7,989 bases of DNA from an uncultured Rhodocyclaceae bacterium. GTDB lineage: Bacteria; Pseudomonadota; Gammaproteobacteria; Burkholderiales; Rhodocyclaceae. Location of the stretch: positions 1 to 7,989 of the forward strand of contig CAJBAP010000253.1 of the NCBI GenBank assembly GCA_903950295.1, given 5' to 3'. Shown here one piece after another: positions 1 through 6,452 of the stretch (the stretch's first letter is position 1; every line of letters begins with the position of its first letter). The notes below the pieces were generated by a model. It had not been told where the DNA came from, ran no database searches, and was given only the letters and a program-made list of their open reading frames with translations. The position numbers and the translations under genes are program-made.

Positions 1-984
1 GAAGTGCTCAACGTCGGCGACGAAGTCACCGCCAAGGTGCTCAAGTTCGACCAGGAAAAGAACCGTGTTTCCCTCGGCATGAAGCAGTTGGGCGAAGATC
101 CGTGGGTGGGAATCGCCCGTCGTTACCCGTCCGGCACGCGCTTGTTCGGCAAGGTCACCAATCTGACCGATTACGGTTCATTCGTCGAGATCGAGCAGGG
201 CATCGAAGGTCTGGTGCACGTCTCCGAGATGGACTGGACCAACAAGAACATTCACCCGTCCAAGGTTGTCCAGCTGGGCGACGAGGTCGAAGTAATGATT
301 CTCGAAATCGACGAAGAGCGTCGCCGTATCAGCCTCGGCATGAAGCAGTGCCAGGCCAATCCGTGGGATGACTTCGCCATGAACCACAAGAAGGGCGACA
401 AGGTGCGCGGCGCCATCAAGTCGATCACCGACTTTGGCATCTTCATCGGCCTGCCCGGCGGTATCGATGGTCTGGTGCATTTGTCCGACCTGTCCTGGTC
501 TGCCACCGGCGAAGAAGCCAAGCAGAACTTCAAAAAGGGCGACGAAGTCGATGCAGTCGTGCTGTCCATTGATGTCGAGAAGGAGCGTATTTCCCTTGGC
601 GTCAAGCAGCTTGATGGCGACCCCTTCACCAGCTTTATTGCCACGCACGACAAGAACAGCCTAGTCAATGGCACCGTCAAGAGTGTCGATGCACGCGGTG
701 CAGTTATTGAGTTGGGCGGCGAAGTCGAAGGTTACCTGCGTGTCTCCGAGTTCTCGCGTGATCGTATCGAAGATCTCAGCCAACACCTCAAGGTCGGCGA
801 AGCAATCGAGTCGCTGATCATCAACGTCGATCGCAAGACACGTTCGATCAACCTCTCGATCAAGGCCAAGGATCAGGCTGAGCAGAGCGAAGCAATGCAA
901 AAGCTGGCGAGTGATTCGGCTTCTGCCGCAACGGGCACCACCAATCTTGGCGCTTTGTTGAAAGCCAAGATGAACCAGCAATAA
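1..984 (+). CDS. rpsA: 30S ribosomal protein S1, C-terminal part (5' end outside window)
   Basis: S1 binds mRNA on the small ribosomal subunit and helps load it for translation initiation. The reading frame is open from base 1, and the first GTG at base 4 is an internal valine codon, so this is a partial gene of 327 codons plus TAA. E. coli S1 has 557 residues and six S1 (OB-fold) repeats; by recalled alignment about 230 N-terminal residues are missing. Visible are the end of repeat 3 (to about residue 29, ending SLGMKQ), repeat 4 (about 45-115, with [21 protein letters not shown]), repeat 5 (about 130-203, with [21 protein letters not shown]) and a more divergent repeat 6 (about 217-288). 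A polar tail ends in KAKMNQQ. Repeats 3-5 each close with the typical SLGxKQ; repeat 6 has SLSIKA, as in other S1 proteins. The identification is secure. ihfB follows after 22 bases with no hairpin between, which suggests some readthrough. Confidence 0.98.
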   Translation, partial: EVLNVGDEVTAKVLKFDQEKNRVSLGMKQLGEDPWVGIARRYPSGTRLFGKVTNLTDYGSFVEIEQGIEGLVHVSEMDWTNKNIHPSKVVQLGDEVEVMILEIDEERRRISLGMKQCQANPWDDFAMNHKKGDKVRGAIKSITDFGIFIGLPGGIDGLVHLSDLSWSATGEEAKQNFKKGDEVDAVVLSIDVEKERISLGVKQLDGDPFTSFIATHDKNSLVNGTVKSVDARGAVIELGGEVEGYLRVSEFSRDRIEDLSQHLKVGEAIESLIINVDRKTRSINLSIKAKDQAEQSEAMQKLASDSASAATGTTNLGALLKAKMNQQ

Positions 985-1006
985 GCAGGCGCGGAAAGTT
1001 TCTGTC

Positions 1007-1294
1007 ATGACCAAGTCAGAGTTGATAGCGCGTCTGGCGGAGCGCTTTCCGCAGTTGGTTGCAAAAGATGCCGATCTGTCCGTGAAGATGATGCTCGATG
1101 CGATGTCCGAGGCTTTGGCCAAAGGCGATCGTATCGAGATTCGCGGCTTCGGCAGCTTTTCGCTCAACTACCGACCGCCACGCACCGGCCGTAACCCGAA
1201 AACGGGAACCAAGGTGCAGGTGCCGGCCAAGTACGTGCCGCATTTCAAGGCCGGCAAGGAACTGCGTGAACGCGTCGATCAGATCGCCAAGTAA
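1007..1294 (+). CDS. ihfB: Integration host factor subunit beta
   Basis: IHF-beta pairs with IHF-alpha (encoded elsewhere) to form a heterodimer that binds specific DNA sites and bends them sharply; it acts in nucleoid organisation, transcription, replication and recombination. The 95-residue product matches the family's usual length (94 in E. coli). It opens with the typical [15 protein letters not shown] helix, has the HU/IHF core [10 protein letters not shown] (residues 43-52), then the DNA-binding arm with [10 protein letters not shown]; Pro64 sits where the intercalating proline of the arm tip is expected. [15 protein letters not shown] forms the C-terminal helix region and separates it from HU. 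The ATG start is supported by the family N-terminus and a weak purine-rich site, GGAAAG at 993-998. Its position directly after rpsA is conserved in many proteobacteria, where ihfB often also has promoters inside rpsA; I could not pick one out here. Confidence 0.97.
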   Translation: MTKSELIARLAERFPQLVAKDADLSVKMMLDAMSEALAKGDRIEIRGFGSFSLNYRPPRTGRNPKTGTKVQVPAKYVPHFKAGKELRERVDQIAK

Positions 1295-1306
1295 ATTCCA
1301 ACCGTG

Positions 1307-1579
1307 ATGAGTGCGCTGATCTGGTTCTTGCGTGGAGTCCTTTTTGTCATATTCTTGGGGCTCGCCATCAAGAACAGCAGCGATATCGAGTTGCGTTTCT
1401 TTTTCGATGCCAGTTGGCAAGCTCCCTTGTTTCTTGTTGTATTGAGCTCGGTTGCGGCGGGTGTCGTACTGGGTTTGCTGGCACTGTTGCCGCAAGTGAT
1501 CCGGCAACGCCATCGCATCGGCAGTTTGCAGCGCCAGCTTGATCGGGGCACTGTCGAAGCCAGACTGCCCGCACAATAG
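1307..1579 (+). CDS. lapA: LapA-like inner-membrane protein (DUF1049 family)
   Basis: LapA is a small inner-membrane protein linked, together with LapB, to lipopolysaccharide assembly in E. coli; its molecular action is not well defined. The product is about 90 residues with two predicted membrane segments. The first is near the N-terminus (around LIWFLRGVLFVIFLGLAI) and the second lies around residues 40-62 (LFLVVLSSVAAGVVLGLLALL). Between them is a short loop with the family-typical IELRFFF pattern, and the tail is charged and probably helical (RQRHRIGSLQRQLDRG). The E. coli protein is about 102 residues with the same plan. GTG at 1304 lies directly before the ATG at 1307; neither has a good ribosome binding site, and the gene starts only about 10 bases after the ihfB stop, so translation is probably coupled to ihfB. 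I chose the ATG, but the difference is one residue. The family call rests on topology plus the adjacent lapB. Confidence 0.88.
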   Translation: MSALIWFLRGVLFVIFLGLAIKNSSDIELRFFFDASWQAPLFLVVLSSVAAGVVLGLLALLPQVIRQRHRIGSLQRQLDRGTVEARLPAQ

Positions 1580-1582
1580 GGC

Positions 1583-1588
1583 AGAGGG
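1583..1588 (+). promoter_or_regulatory. Ribosome binding site for lapB
   Basis: AGAGGG lies 12 bases before the lapB ATG, in the 21-base gap after lapA. It is the only purine-rich match to the 16S anti-Shine-Dalgarno sequence in that gap and supports the start at 1601. Confidence 0.6.
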
Positions 1589-1600
1589 CAGACAAGCAGC

Positions 1601-2821
1601 ATGGAAATCGAACTGTGGTGGTTGCTGGTATTGCCAGTATTTTTCGTGCTCGGCTGGCTGGCGGCGCGTATCGATCTCCAGCACTTGCTGAATGAATCGC
1701 GCGCCCTGCCACGCTCCTACTTCACCGGCCTGAACTTCCTGCTCAACGAGCAGCCGGACAAGGCGATCGAGGCCTTTCTGGAAGCGGCCAGGATCGACCC
1801 CGAAACCATCGAACTGCATTTCGCGCTGGGCAGCCTGTTTCGCCGGCGCGGCGAGACCGATCGCGCTATCCGGGTACATAAGCATTTGATCGATCGTGAC
1901 GCTTCGCTCTCTCAGCTTTCCGAAGAGCAACGTCTGCACGCGCTTTCGGAATTGGGGCAGGACTACCTGAAGGCCGGGTTGCTCGATCGTGCCGAAGAAA
2001 TCTTCGACAAGTTGCGCGGCACCCTCCGCGACGAAGAAGCCAAACGTCATCTGCTGGAAATTTATCAGCAGGAGAAAGAATGGGAGAAAGCCATCGCGAT
2101 TGCCGAGGCCATGCCGGGTCATACCGAGCATCTATGGCAGAAGGAAATCGCCGAATTCAACTGCGAACTGGCGGCAACCGACCTGCTCAACGGGCGACTC
2201 GATGCCGCACGTCAGCGACTGGAGGCGGCGCTGGCCGCGAATCGCAAATGCGTGCGTGCGACGCTGATGCTGGGGGAACTGGAAACAAAAGTCGGCGCTG
2301 GCGGCACGGCGGGAGCCGCATCCGTCGCCAACTTGGAGACGGCGCTCATTGCCTGGCAGACCATCGAACAGCAAACACCGGTTTTTCTGGCGCTGGTGGC
2401 TGAGAAAATGATGGGGGTATTCCGCGAACTTGGTCGTGAAACGGCTGGCGTTGAACTGTTGCGCGGTTATCTCGAGCGCCACCCATCCATTGACTTGCTC
2501 GACACCGTATTCCAGGCCGAGCTCGCGATCAATGGTCCGGAGGCCGCTTACGCACTGGTGCGCAATGAATTGCGCCGTAATCCGACCCTGCTGGGGCTCG
2601 ACAAGTTGCTCGAAGCACAGATTTTGCTCGCGCCGCCGGAGCGTCGTGCCGACCTTGAACTAGTGAAAAACCTCATCCACAATCACACGCGGCGTGTCGC
2701 CCGCTATCGTTGCGATGACTGTGGTTTCAAGGCGCGCCAGTTCCACTGGCGTTGCCCGGCGTGTGGTGGTTGGGAAACTTTCCCGCCCAAGCGCACTGAA
2801 GAGTTTGATCTAAACCCCTAG
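1601..2821 (+). CDS. lapB: Lipopolysaccharide assembly protein B (TPR plus rubredoxin-like domain)
   Basis: LapB (YciM) is an inner-membrane-anchored cytoplasmic adaptor. In E. coli it directs the LPS enzyme LpxC to the protease FtsH and so limits LPS synthesis; whether that target holds in this lineage is not shown by the sequence. The 406-residue product (E. coli 389) starts with one membrane anchor (about residues 5-23, WWLLVLPVFFVLGWLAARI). A long run of TPR-like helical repeats follows (about 45-350, e.g. DKAIEAFLEAARIDP, DRAEEIFDKLRG). At the C-terminus is a rubredoxin-like metal knuckle with cysteines 371, 374, 385 and 388 in two CxxC pairs (CDDC and CPAC), all four ligands present. 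An unusual Gly/Ala-rich stretch at residues 231-243 interrupts a TPR region. It sits between lapA and two LPS-core genes, which fits its role. hldA follows after 19 bases. Confidence 0.96.
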   Translation: MEIELWWLLVLPVFFVLGWLAARIDLQHLLNESRALPRSYFTGLNFLLNEQPDKAIEAFLEAARIDPETIELHFALGSLFRRRGETDRAIRVHKHLIDRDASLSQLSEEQRLHALSELGQDYLKAGLLDRAEEIFDKLRGTLRDEEAKRHLLEIYQQEKEWEKAIAIAEAMPGHTEHLWQKEIAEFNCELAATDLLNGRLDAARQRLEAALAANRKCVRATLMLGELETKVGAGGTAGAASVANLETALIAWQTIEQQTPVFLALVAEKMMGVFRELGRETAGVELLRGYLERHPSIDLLDTVFQAELAINGPEAAYALVRNELRRNPTLLGLDKLLEAQILLAPPERRADLELVKNLIHNHTRRVARYRCDDCGFKARQFHWRCPACGGWETFPPKRTEEFDLNP

Positions 2822-2840
2822 CGCTCCGAGGCCCTGAATC

Positions 2841-3764
2841 ATGAAACCACCTGACACGCGCCACGTGCGCATTCTGGTCGTTGGCGATGTCATGCTCGAC
2901 CGTTACTGGTTCGGCGATGTTTCGCGCATTTCACCCGAGGCGCCGGTCCCTGTAGTCAAAGTTGAGAAAATCGAAGAGCGCCCGGGCGGGGCGGCCAATG
3001 TGGCGCGCAATATCTCGGCACTGGGTGCGCAAGTGTCTTTGCTGTCGGTTGTTGGCGCCGATGAAGCAGGACAGGCATTGGCTCGTCTTCTGGCCGAATC
3101 GAATATCGACGCCAGTCTGCACGAAGATGCGAAACTCAACACTACTGTCAAACTTCGCGTGCTCGGTCGGCAACAGCAGTTGTTGCGGATCGATTTCGAG
3201 AATGCGCCAACGCATGAGGTGCTGCAATCCAAACTGGCAGAATTTGTGCAGCGTATCGCGGCCTGCGATGTCTTGATTCTTTCCGACTACGGTAAAGGGG
3301 GGCTTACGCATATCGCTGAAATGATCCGTCTGGCGCGGGAGCACGGCAAGCCCGTACTGGTGGACCCGAAAGGTGATGATTACGCGCGCTACGCCGGTGC
3401 CAGCATGATCACCCCCAATCGTGCCGAACTGCGTGAAGTGGTGGGACGCTGGACCAGCGAGGAGGATCTCGCAGCGCGTGTTACCCGGTTGCGTAACACA
3501 CTAGGGGTTGAAGCGCTGCTGCTGACACGTTCGGAAGAGGGCATGACGTTGTTTGTTGATAGCGGGATGGTTCAGGAACCTGCGCAGGCGCGTGAAGTCT
3601 ATGATGTGAGCGGTGCGGGCGATACCGTCATCGCCACGCTGGCCGTGATGCTCGCCAGCGGCCTCGGATTCGCCGATGCGATGCGCTGGGCGAACCGGGC
3701 GGCGGGCGTTGTGGTGGGCAAGCTTGGCACGGCAACCTGTACGCTGGCGGAACTGGAAGGATAG
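2841..3764 (+). CDS. hldA: D-glycero-beta-D-manno-heptose-7-phosphate kinase (monofunctional)
   Basis: This cytoplasmic kinase phosphorylates D-glycero-D-manno-heptose 7-phosphate at C1 to the 1,7-bisphosphate, an early step towards the ADP-heptose used in the LPS inner core. The 307-residue product is a PfkB/ribokinase-fold protein. It has the N-terminal [23 protein letters not shown] stretch, signature 1 around [10 protein letters not shown] (48-57), and the ATP-site signature DVSGAGDTV with the expected catalytic base Asp261. It corresponds only to the kinase half of the bifunctional E. coli HldE (477 residues). No cytidylyltransferase-type domain with its HxGH motif follows, so a separate hldC/rfaE2 gene is needed elsewhere. 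Older annotation calls this rfaE or rfaE1. GAGG at 2828-2831, nine bases before the ATG, supports the start. hldD begins two bases after the stop. Ribokinase itself is an alternative on fold alone, but the N-terminal motif and hldD neighbour argue for the heptose kinase. Confidence 0.95.
   Translation: MKPPDTRHVRILVVGDVMLDRYWFGDVSRISPEAPVPVVKVEKIEERPGGAANVARNISALGAQVSLLSVVGADEAGQALARLLAESNIDASLHEDAKLNTTVKLRVLGRQQQLLRIDFENAPTHEVLQSKLAEFVQRIAACDVLILSDYGKGGLTHIAEMIRLAREHGKPVLVDPKGDDYARYAGASMITPNRAELREVVGRWTSEEDLAARVTRLRNTLGVEALLLTRSEEGMTLFVDSGMVQEPAQAREVYDVSGAGDTVIATLAVMLASGLGFADAMRWANRAAGVVVGKLGTATCTLAELEG
3755..3761 (+). promoter_or_regulatory. Ribosome binding site for hldD, inside the end of hldA
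   Basis: GGAAGGA lies five bases before the hldD ATG and overlaps the last codons and first stop base of hldA. It is a strong Shine-Dalgarno match, fixes the hldD start at 3767, and implies that the two genes are translated from one message. Confidence 0.7.
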
Positions 3765-3766
3765 AC

Positions 3767-4768
3767 ATGACCTATTACATCGTCACCGGTGCTTGCGGCT
3801 TCATTGGCGCCAACATCGTCAAGGCGCTGAATCAGCGTGGGATCGGCAATATCATCGCCGTGGACAATCTCAAGAAGGCCGACAAGTTCAAGAACCTGGT
3901 CGATTGCGAGATTGCCGATTACCTCGACAAGCACGAGTTTCTCGACATGGTGCAGACCGGCCAGTTCGATGGCGCGGTGGAGGCGATTTTCCACGAGGGC
4001 GCGTGCTCGGACACGATGGAAACCGATGGCCACTACATGATGGAAAACAACTACCGCTACTCACTGGCGCTGCTGGATTTCTGTCTCGACCATGAAGTGT
4101 CCTACCTGTATGCCTCCAGTGCCTCGGTGTATGGCGGCGGCAGCGTATTCAGCGAAGCGCGCGAACACGAAGGGCCGCTCAACGTCTATGGCTATTCGAA
4201 ATTCCTCTTCGACCAGATCGTGCGTCGCCGCGTGCTGGCCGATAGCGGTGCTACTTCCCAGGTCGTCGGCTTCCGCTACTTCAATGTCTATGGCCCGCGT
4301 GAACAGCACAAGGGGCGCATGGCTTCGGTGGCTTTCCACCACTTCAACCAGTACCGTGCCACCGGCAAGGTCAAACTGTTCGAAGGTTGCGACGGCTACG
4401 GCAACGGCGAGCAGAGCCGCGACTTTGTTTTCATCGACGATGTGGTAAAGGTGAACCTCCATTTCCTCGACCATCCGGGAAAATCCGGCATCTTCAATCT
4501 CGGCACTGGCCGTGCCCAGCCGTTCAACGACATCGCCACTGCCACCGTGAATGCCTGTCGTGCCCGTGAAGGCCTGCCTGCGCTGTCCCTGGCCGAGATG
4601 GTGGCGCAGGGCATTGTCGAATACATCGATTTCCCCGAGGCACTCAAGGGCAAGTACCAAAGTTTCACCCGGGCTGATATCTCCGCCCTGCGGGCCGCCG
4701 GCTACAAGGATGAGTTCGCCACGGTAGAGCAGGGCGTGAGCAAATACGTGGAGCACCTCGCAAAATGA
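3767..4768 (+). CDS. hldD: ADP-L-glycero-D-manno-heptose-6-epimerase
   Basis: HldD inverts C6 of ADP-D-glycero-D-manno-heptose to give the L,D form that heptosyltransferases add to the LPS inner core; it acts in the cytosol with bound NADP. The 333-residue protein belongs to the extended short-chain dehydrogenase family. It shows the Rossmann motif TGACGFIG (GxxGxxG, Gly8, 11, 14), the [10 protein letters not shown] segment and the catalytic YxxxK pair Tyr141/Lys145 in NVYGYSKF. Also present are [14 protein letters not shown] (Lys182 matches the second catalytic lysine, K178, in E. coli) and [11 protein letters not shown]. It is about 20 residues longer than the E. coli enzyme (310); most of the excess is a stretch around residues 266-282 ([17 protein letters not shown]). 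I believe this is common in betaproteobacterial versions. The gene directly follows the heptose kinase and overlaps cysM by four bases. Confidence 0.97.
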   Translation: MTYYIVTGACGFIGANIVKALNQRGIGNIIAVDNLKKADKFKNLVDCEIADYLDKHEFLDMVQTGQFDGAVEAIFHEGACSDTMETDGHYMMENNYRYSLALLDFCLDHEVSYLYASSASVYGGGSVFSEAREHEGPLNVYGYSKFLFDQIVRRRVLADSGATSQVVGFRYFNVYGPREQHKGRMASVAFHHFNQYRATGKVKLFEGCDGYGNGEQSRDFVFIDDVVKVNLHFLDHPGKSGIFNLGTGRAQPFNDIATATVNACRAREGLPALSLAEMVAQGIVEYIDFPEALKGKYQSFTRADISALRAAGYKDEFATVEQGVSKYVEHLAK

Positions 4769-5676
4769 AATTCAATACGCTCGATGATTTCGTCGGTAAT
4801 ACACCCCTGGTTCGCTTGCAGCGCATCCCCTACGCGGCGGGTGCGGAGAATGCCCGCCGCAACAACGTCATTCTCGCCAAACTCGAGGGCAATAACCCTG
4901 CGGGGTCGGTGAAGGATCGTCCGGCACTGTCGATGATCCTGCGTGCCGAGGAGCGTGGCGAAATCAAGCCTGGCGATACGCTGATCGAGGCGACCTCCGG
5001 CAACACCGGTATCGCGCTGGCCATGGTGGCGGCGATGCGTGGCTACAAGATGGTGCTGGTGATGCCCGAGAACCAGAGTATCGAGCGCCGGCAGTCGATG
5101 CGTGCCTACGGGGCTGAATTGGTGCTGACGCCCAAGGCTGGCAGTATGGAAGGCGCGCGCGATACGGCCGAACGTTTGGTGAAGGAAGGGAAGGGCATCA
5201 TGCTCGACCAGTTTTCCAACCCGGACAACCCGCTCGCACATTACACCGGTACCGGCCCGGAAATCTGGCGTGATACTGCGGGGGGCGTGACGCACTTCGT
5301 TTCCAGCATGGGTACGACCGGCACGATCATGGGCTGTTCGCGCTATTTCAAGGAAATGAATCCGGCGATCCGCATCATTGGCTGTCAGCCCGAAGATGGC
5401 GCGCAAATTCCGGGGATCCGCAAATGGCCGACCGAATACCTGCCAAAGATTTGTGATTTTTCGCGCGTCGACCAACTCGAATCTGTTGGTCAGCAAGATG
5501 CCGAAATCATGACGCGGCGTCTGGCGACGGAAGAAGGTATTTTCTCCGGCATCTCTTCGGGAGGGGGCATGGTGGTGGCACTGCGCATCGCCGCCACGGT
5601 GGAGAACGCCGTCATCGTCTGCATCGTTTGCGACCGCGGCGATCGCTACCTCTCGACCGGCGTATTCCCGGCATGA
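4765..5676 (+). CDS. cysM: Cysteine synthase B (O-acetylserine sulfhydrylase B)
   Basis: CysM is a pyridoxal-phosphate enzyme that makes cysteine from O-acetylserine and sulfide; the B isozyme can also use thiosulfate, giving S-sulfocysteine. The 303-residue product equals the E. coli CysM length. It has the [10 protein letters not shown] start, the PLP lysine Lys50 in [12 protein letters not shown], the phosphate-gripping and substrate loop ATSGNTGIA (76-84), SSMGTTGTI, and GISSGG (262-267) near the PLP ring nitrogen side. It ends in [15 protein letters not shown]. Motifs such as [25 protein letters not shown] and [13 protein letters not shown] favour CysM over CysK or cystathionine beta-synthase. 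GGAG at 4750-4753 supports the start, whose ATG overlaps the hldD stop (ATGA). The stop in turn overlaps the next gene's ATG. The link with LPS genes is likely positional rather than functional. Confidence 0.96.
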   Translation: MKFNTLDDFVGNTPLVRLQRIPYAAGAENARRNNVILAKLEGNNPAGSVKDRPALSMILRAEERGEIKPGDTLIEATSGNTGIALAMVAAMRGYKMVLVMPENQSIERRQSMRAYGAELVLTPKAGSMEGARDTAERLVKEGKGIMLDQFSNPDNPLAHYTGTGPEIWRDTAGGVTHFVSSMGTTGTIMGCSRYFKEMNPAIRIIGCQPEDGAQIPGIRKWPTEYLPKICDFSRVDQLESVGQQDAEIMTRRLATEEGIFSGISSGGGMVVALRIAATVENAVIVCIVCDRGDRYLSTGVFPA

Positions 5677-6449
5677 TCCCTGTTTTGACCTTTGACATCG
5701 AGACCATTCCCGATGTCGCAGGTCTGCGTCATCTGCATGAACTTCCCGATACCTTGGCCGATGCCGAGGTGGCCGAGTTTGCTTTCCAGAAGCAGCGTGC
5801 GAAGAACGGTTCGGATTTTCTGCCGCACCATCTGCAGCGCGTTGTCGTCATTTCCTGTGCTTTGCGCAACGACGAAGGTTTCCGCGTCTGGTCGCTGGCC
5901 GAACCGAAATCGGGGGAAGGCGACATCATCCAGCGTTTCTTCGATGGCGTGGCTAAATACACGCCGCAGATCGTCTCGTGGAACGGCGGCGGTTTCGATC
6001 TGCCGGTACTCCACTATCGTGGGCTGATCCATGGCGTTGCCGCCCCCCGCTACTGGGATCTGGGCGAGGATGATCGCGATTTCAAGTGGAACAACTACAT
6101 CAGTCGCTACCACACGCGCCATCTCGACCTGATGGATTTGCTGGCCATGTACCAGCCGCGTGCCAACGCGCCGCTGGATCAACTGGTCAAGCTCATGGGC
6201 TTGCCGGGCAAGCTGGGTATGGAGGGGGGAGCGGTCTGGGGTGCGTGGCTGGATGGCAAGATCGACGCCATCCGTGACTACTGCGAGACCGACGTCGTTA
6301 ACACCTATCTCGTCTATCTGCGCTTCCAGAAAATGCGCGGCAACCTCTCAGCTACCGCGCATGACGCTGAGGTGGCTGTTGTCCGCGATCATCTCACGGT
6401 GCTTGATGCGCCGCATTGGCGGGAGTTTTTGGCCGCCTGGAAGAGTTGA
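5673..6449 (+). CDS. Predicted 3'-5' exonuclease of the PolB-like DEDDy type
   Basis: This looks like a stand-alone 3'-5' exonuclease related to the proofreading domain of DNA polymerase II/B (family PF10108, DNA_pol_B_exo2). Its substrate and cellular role are not known to me. The 258-residue product has the three DEDD motifs in order: Exo I as FDIET with Asp8 and Glu10, Exo II as SWNGGGFDLPVL with Asp109, and Exo III of the DEDDy kind as YCETD with Tyr203 and Asp207. All acidic metal ligands are present, so it is probably active. No polymerase domain is attached. I chose the ATG at 5673 because it overlaps the cysM stop (ATGA) and puts [10 protein letters not shown] at the N-terminus. An in-frame upstream start at 5628 would add 15 arginine-rich residues that overprint the conserved end of cysM. 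The ribosome binding site is poor, so translation probably depends on cysM. Confidence 0.9.
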   Translation: MIPVLTFDIETIPDVAGLRHLHELPDTLADAEVAEFAFQKQRAKNGSDFLPHHLQRVVVISCALRNDEGFRVWSLAEPKSGEGDIIQRFFDGVAKYTPQIVSWNGGGFDLPVLHYRGLIHGVAAPRYWDLGEDDRDFKWNNYISRYHTRHLDLMDLLAMYQPRANAPLDQLVKLMGLPGKLGMEGGAVWGAWLDGKIDAIRDYCETDVVNTYLVYLRFQKMRGNLSATAHDAEVAVVRDHLTVLDAPHWREFLAAWKS

Positions 6450-6452
6450 GAG

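Noticed and set aside
178..1167. Several minus-strand open frames opposite rpsA and ihfB.
   Set aside because: The plus-strand products are certain (S1 repeats, IHF-beta); the antisense frames show no motifs and arise from codon bias.
1016..2131. A 371-codon open frame on the minus strand opposite ihfB, lapA and the first part of lapB.
   Set aside because: It runs antisense to three recognisable genes, its product resembles no family I know, and long antisense frames are expected from GC-biased codon use.
4061..5496. Two long minus-strand open frames opposite hldD and cysM (231 and 264 codons).
   Set aside because: Both overlap well-conserved genes entirely and have no family features or supporting start signals.
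5628..5672. An upstream in-frame start for the exonuclease gene.
   Set aside because: It would add an arginine-rich leader overprinting the conserved CysM C-terminus; the ATG at 5673 gives a normal family N-terminus and a typical ATGA overlap.
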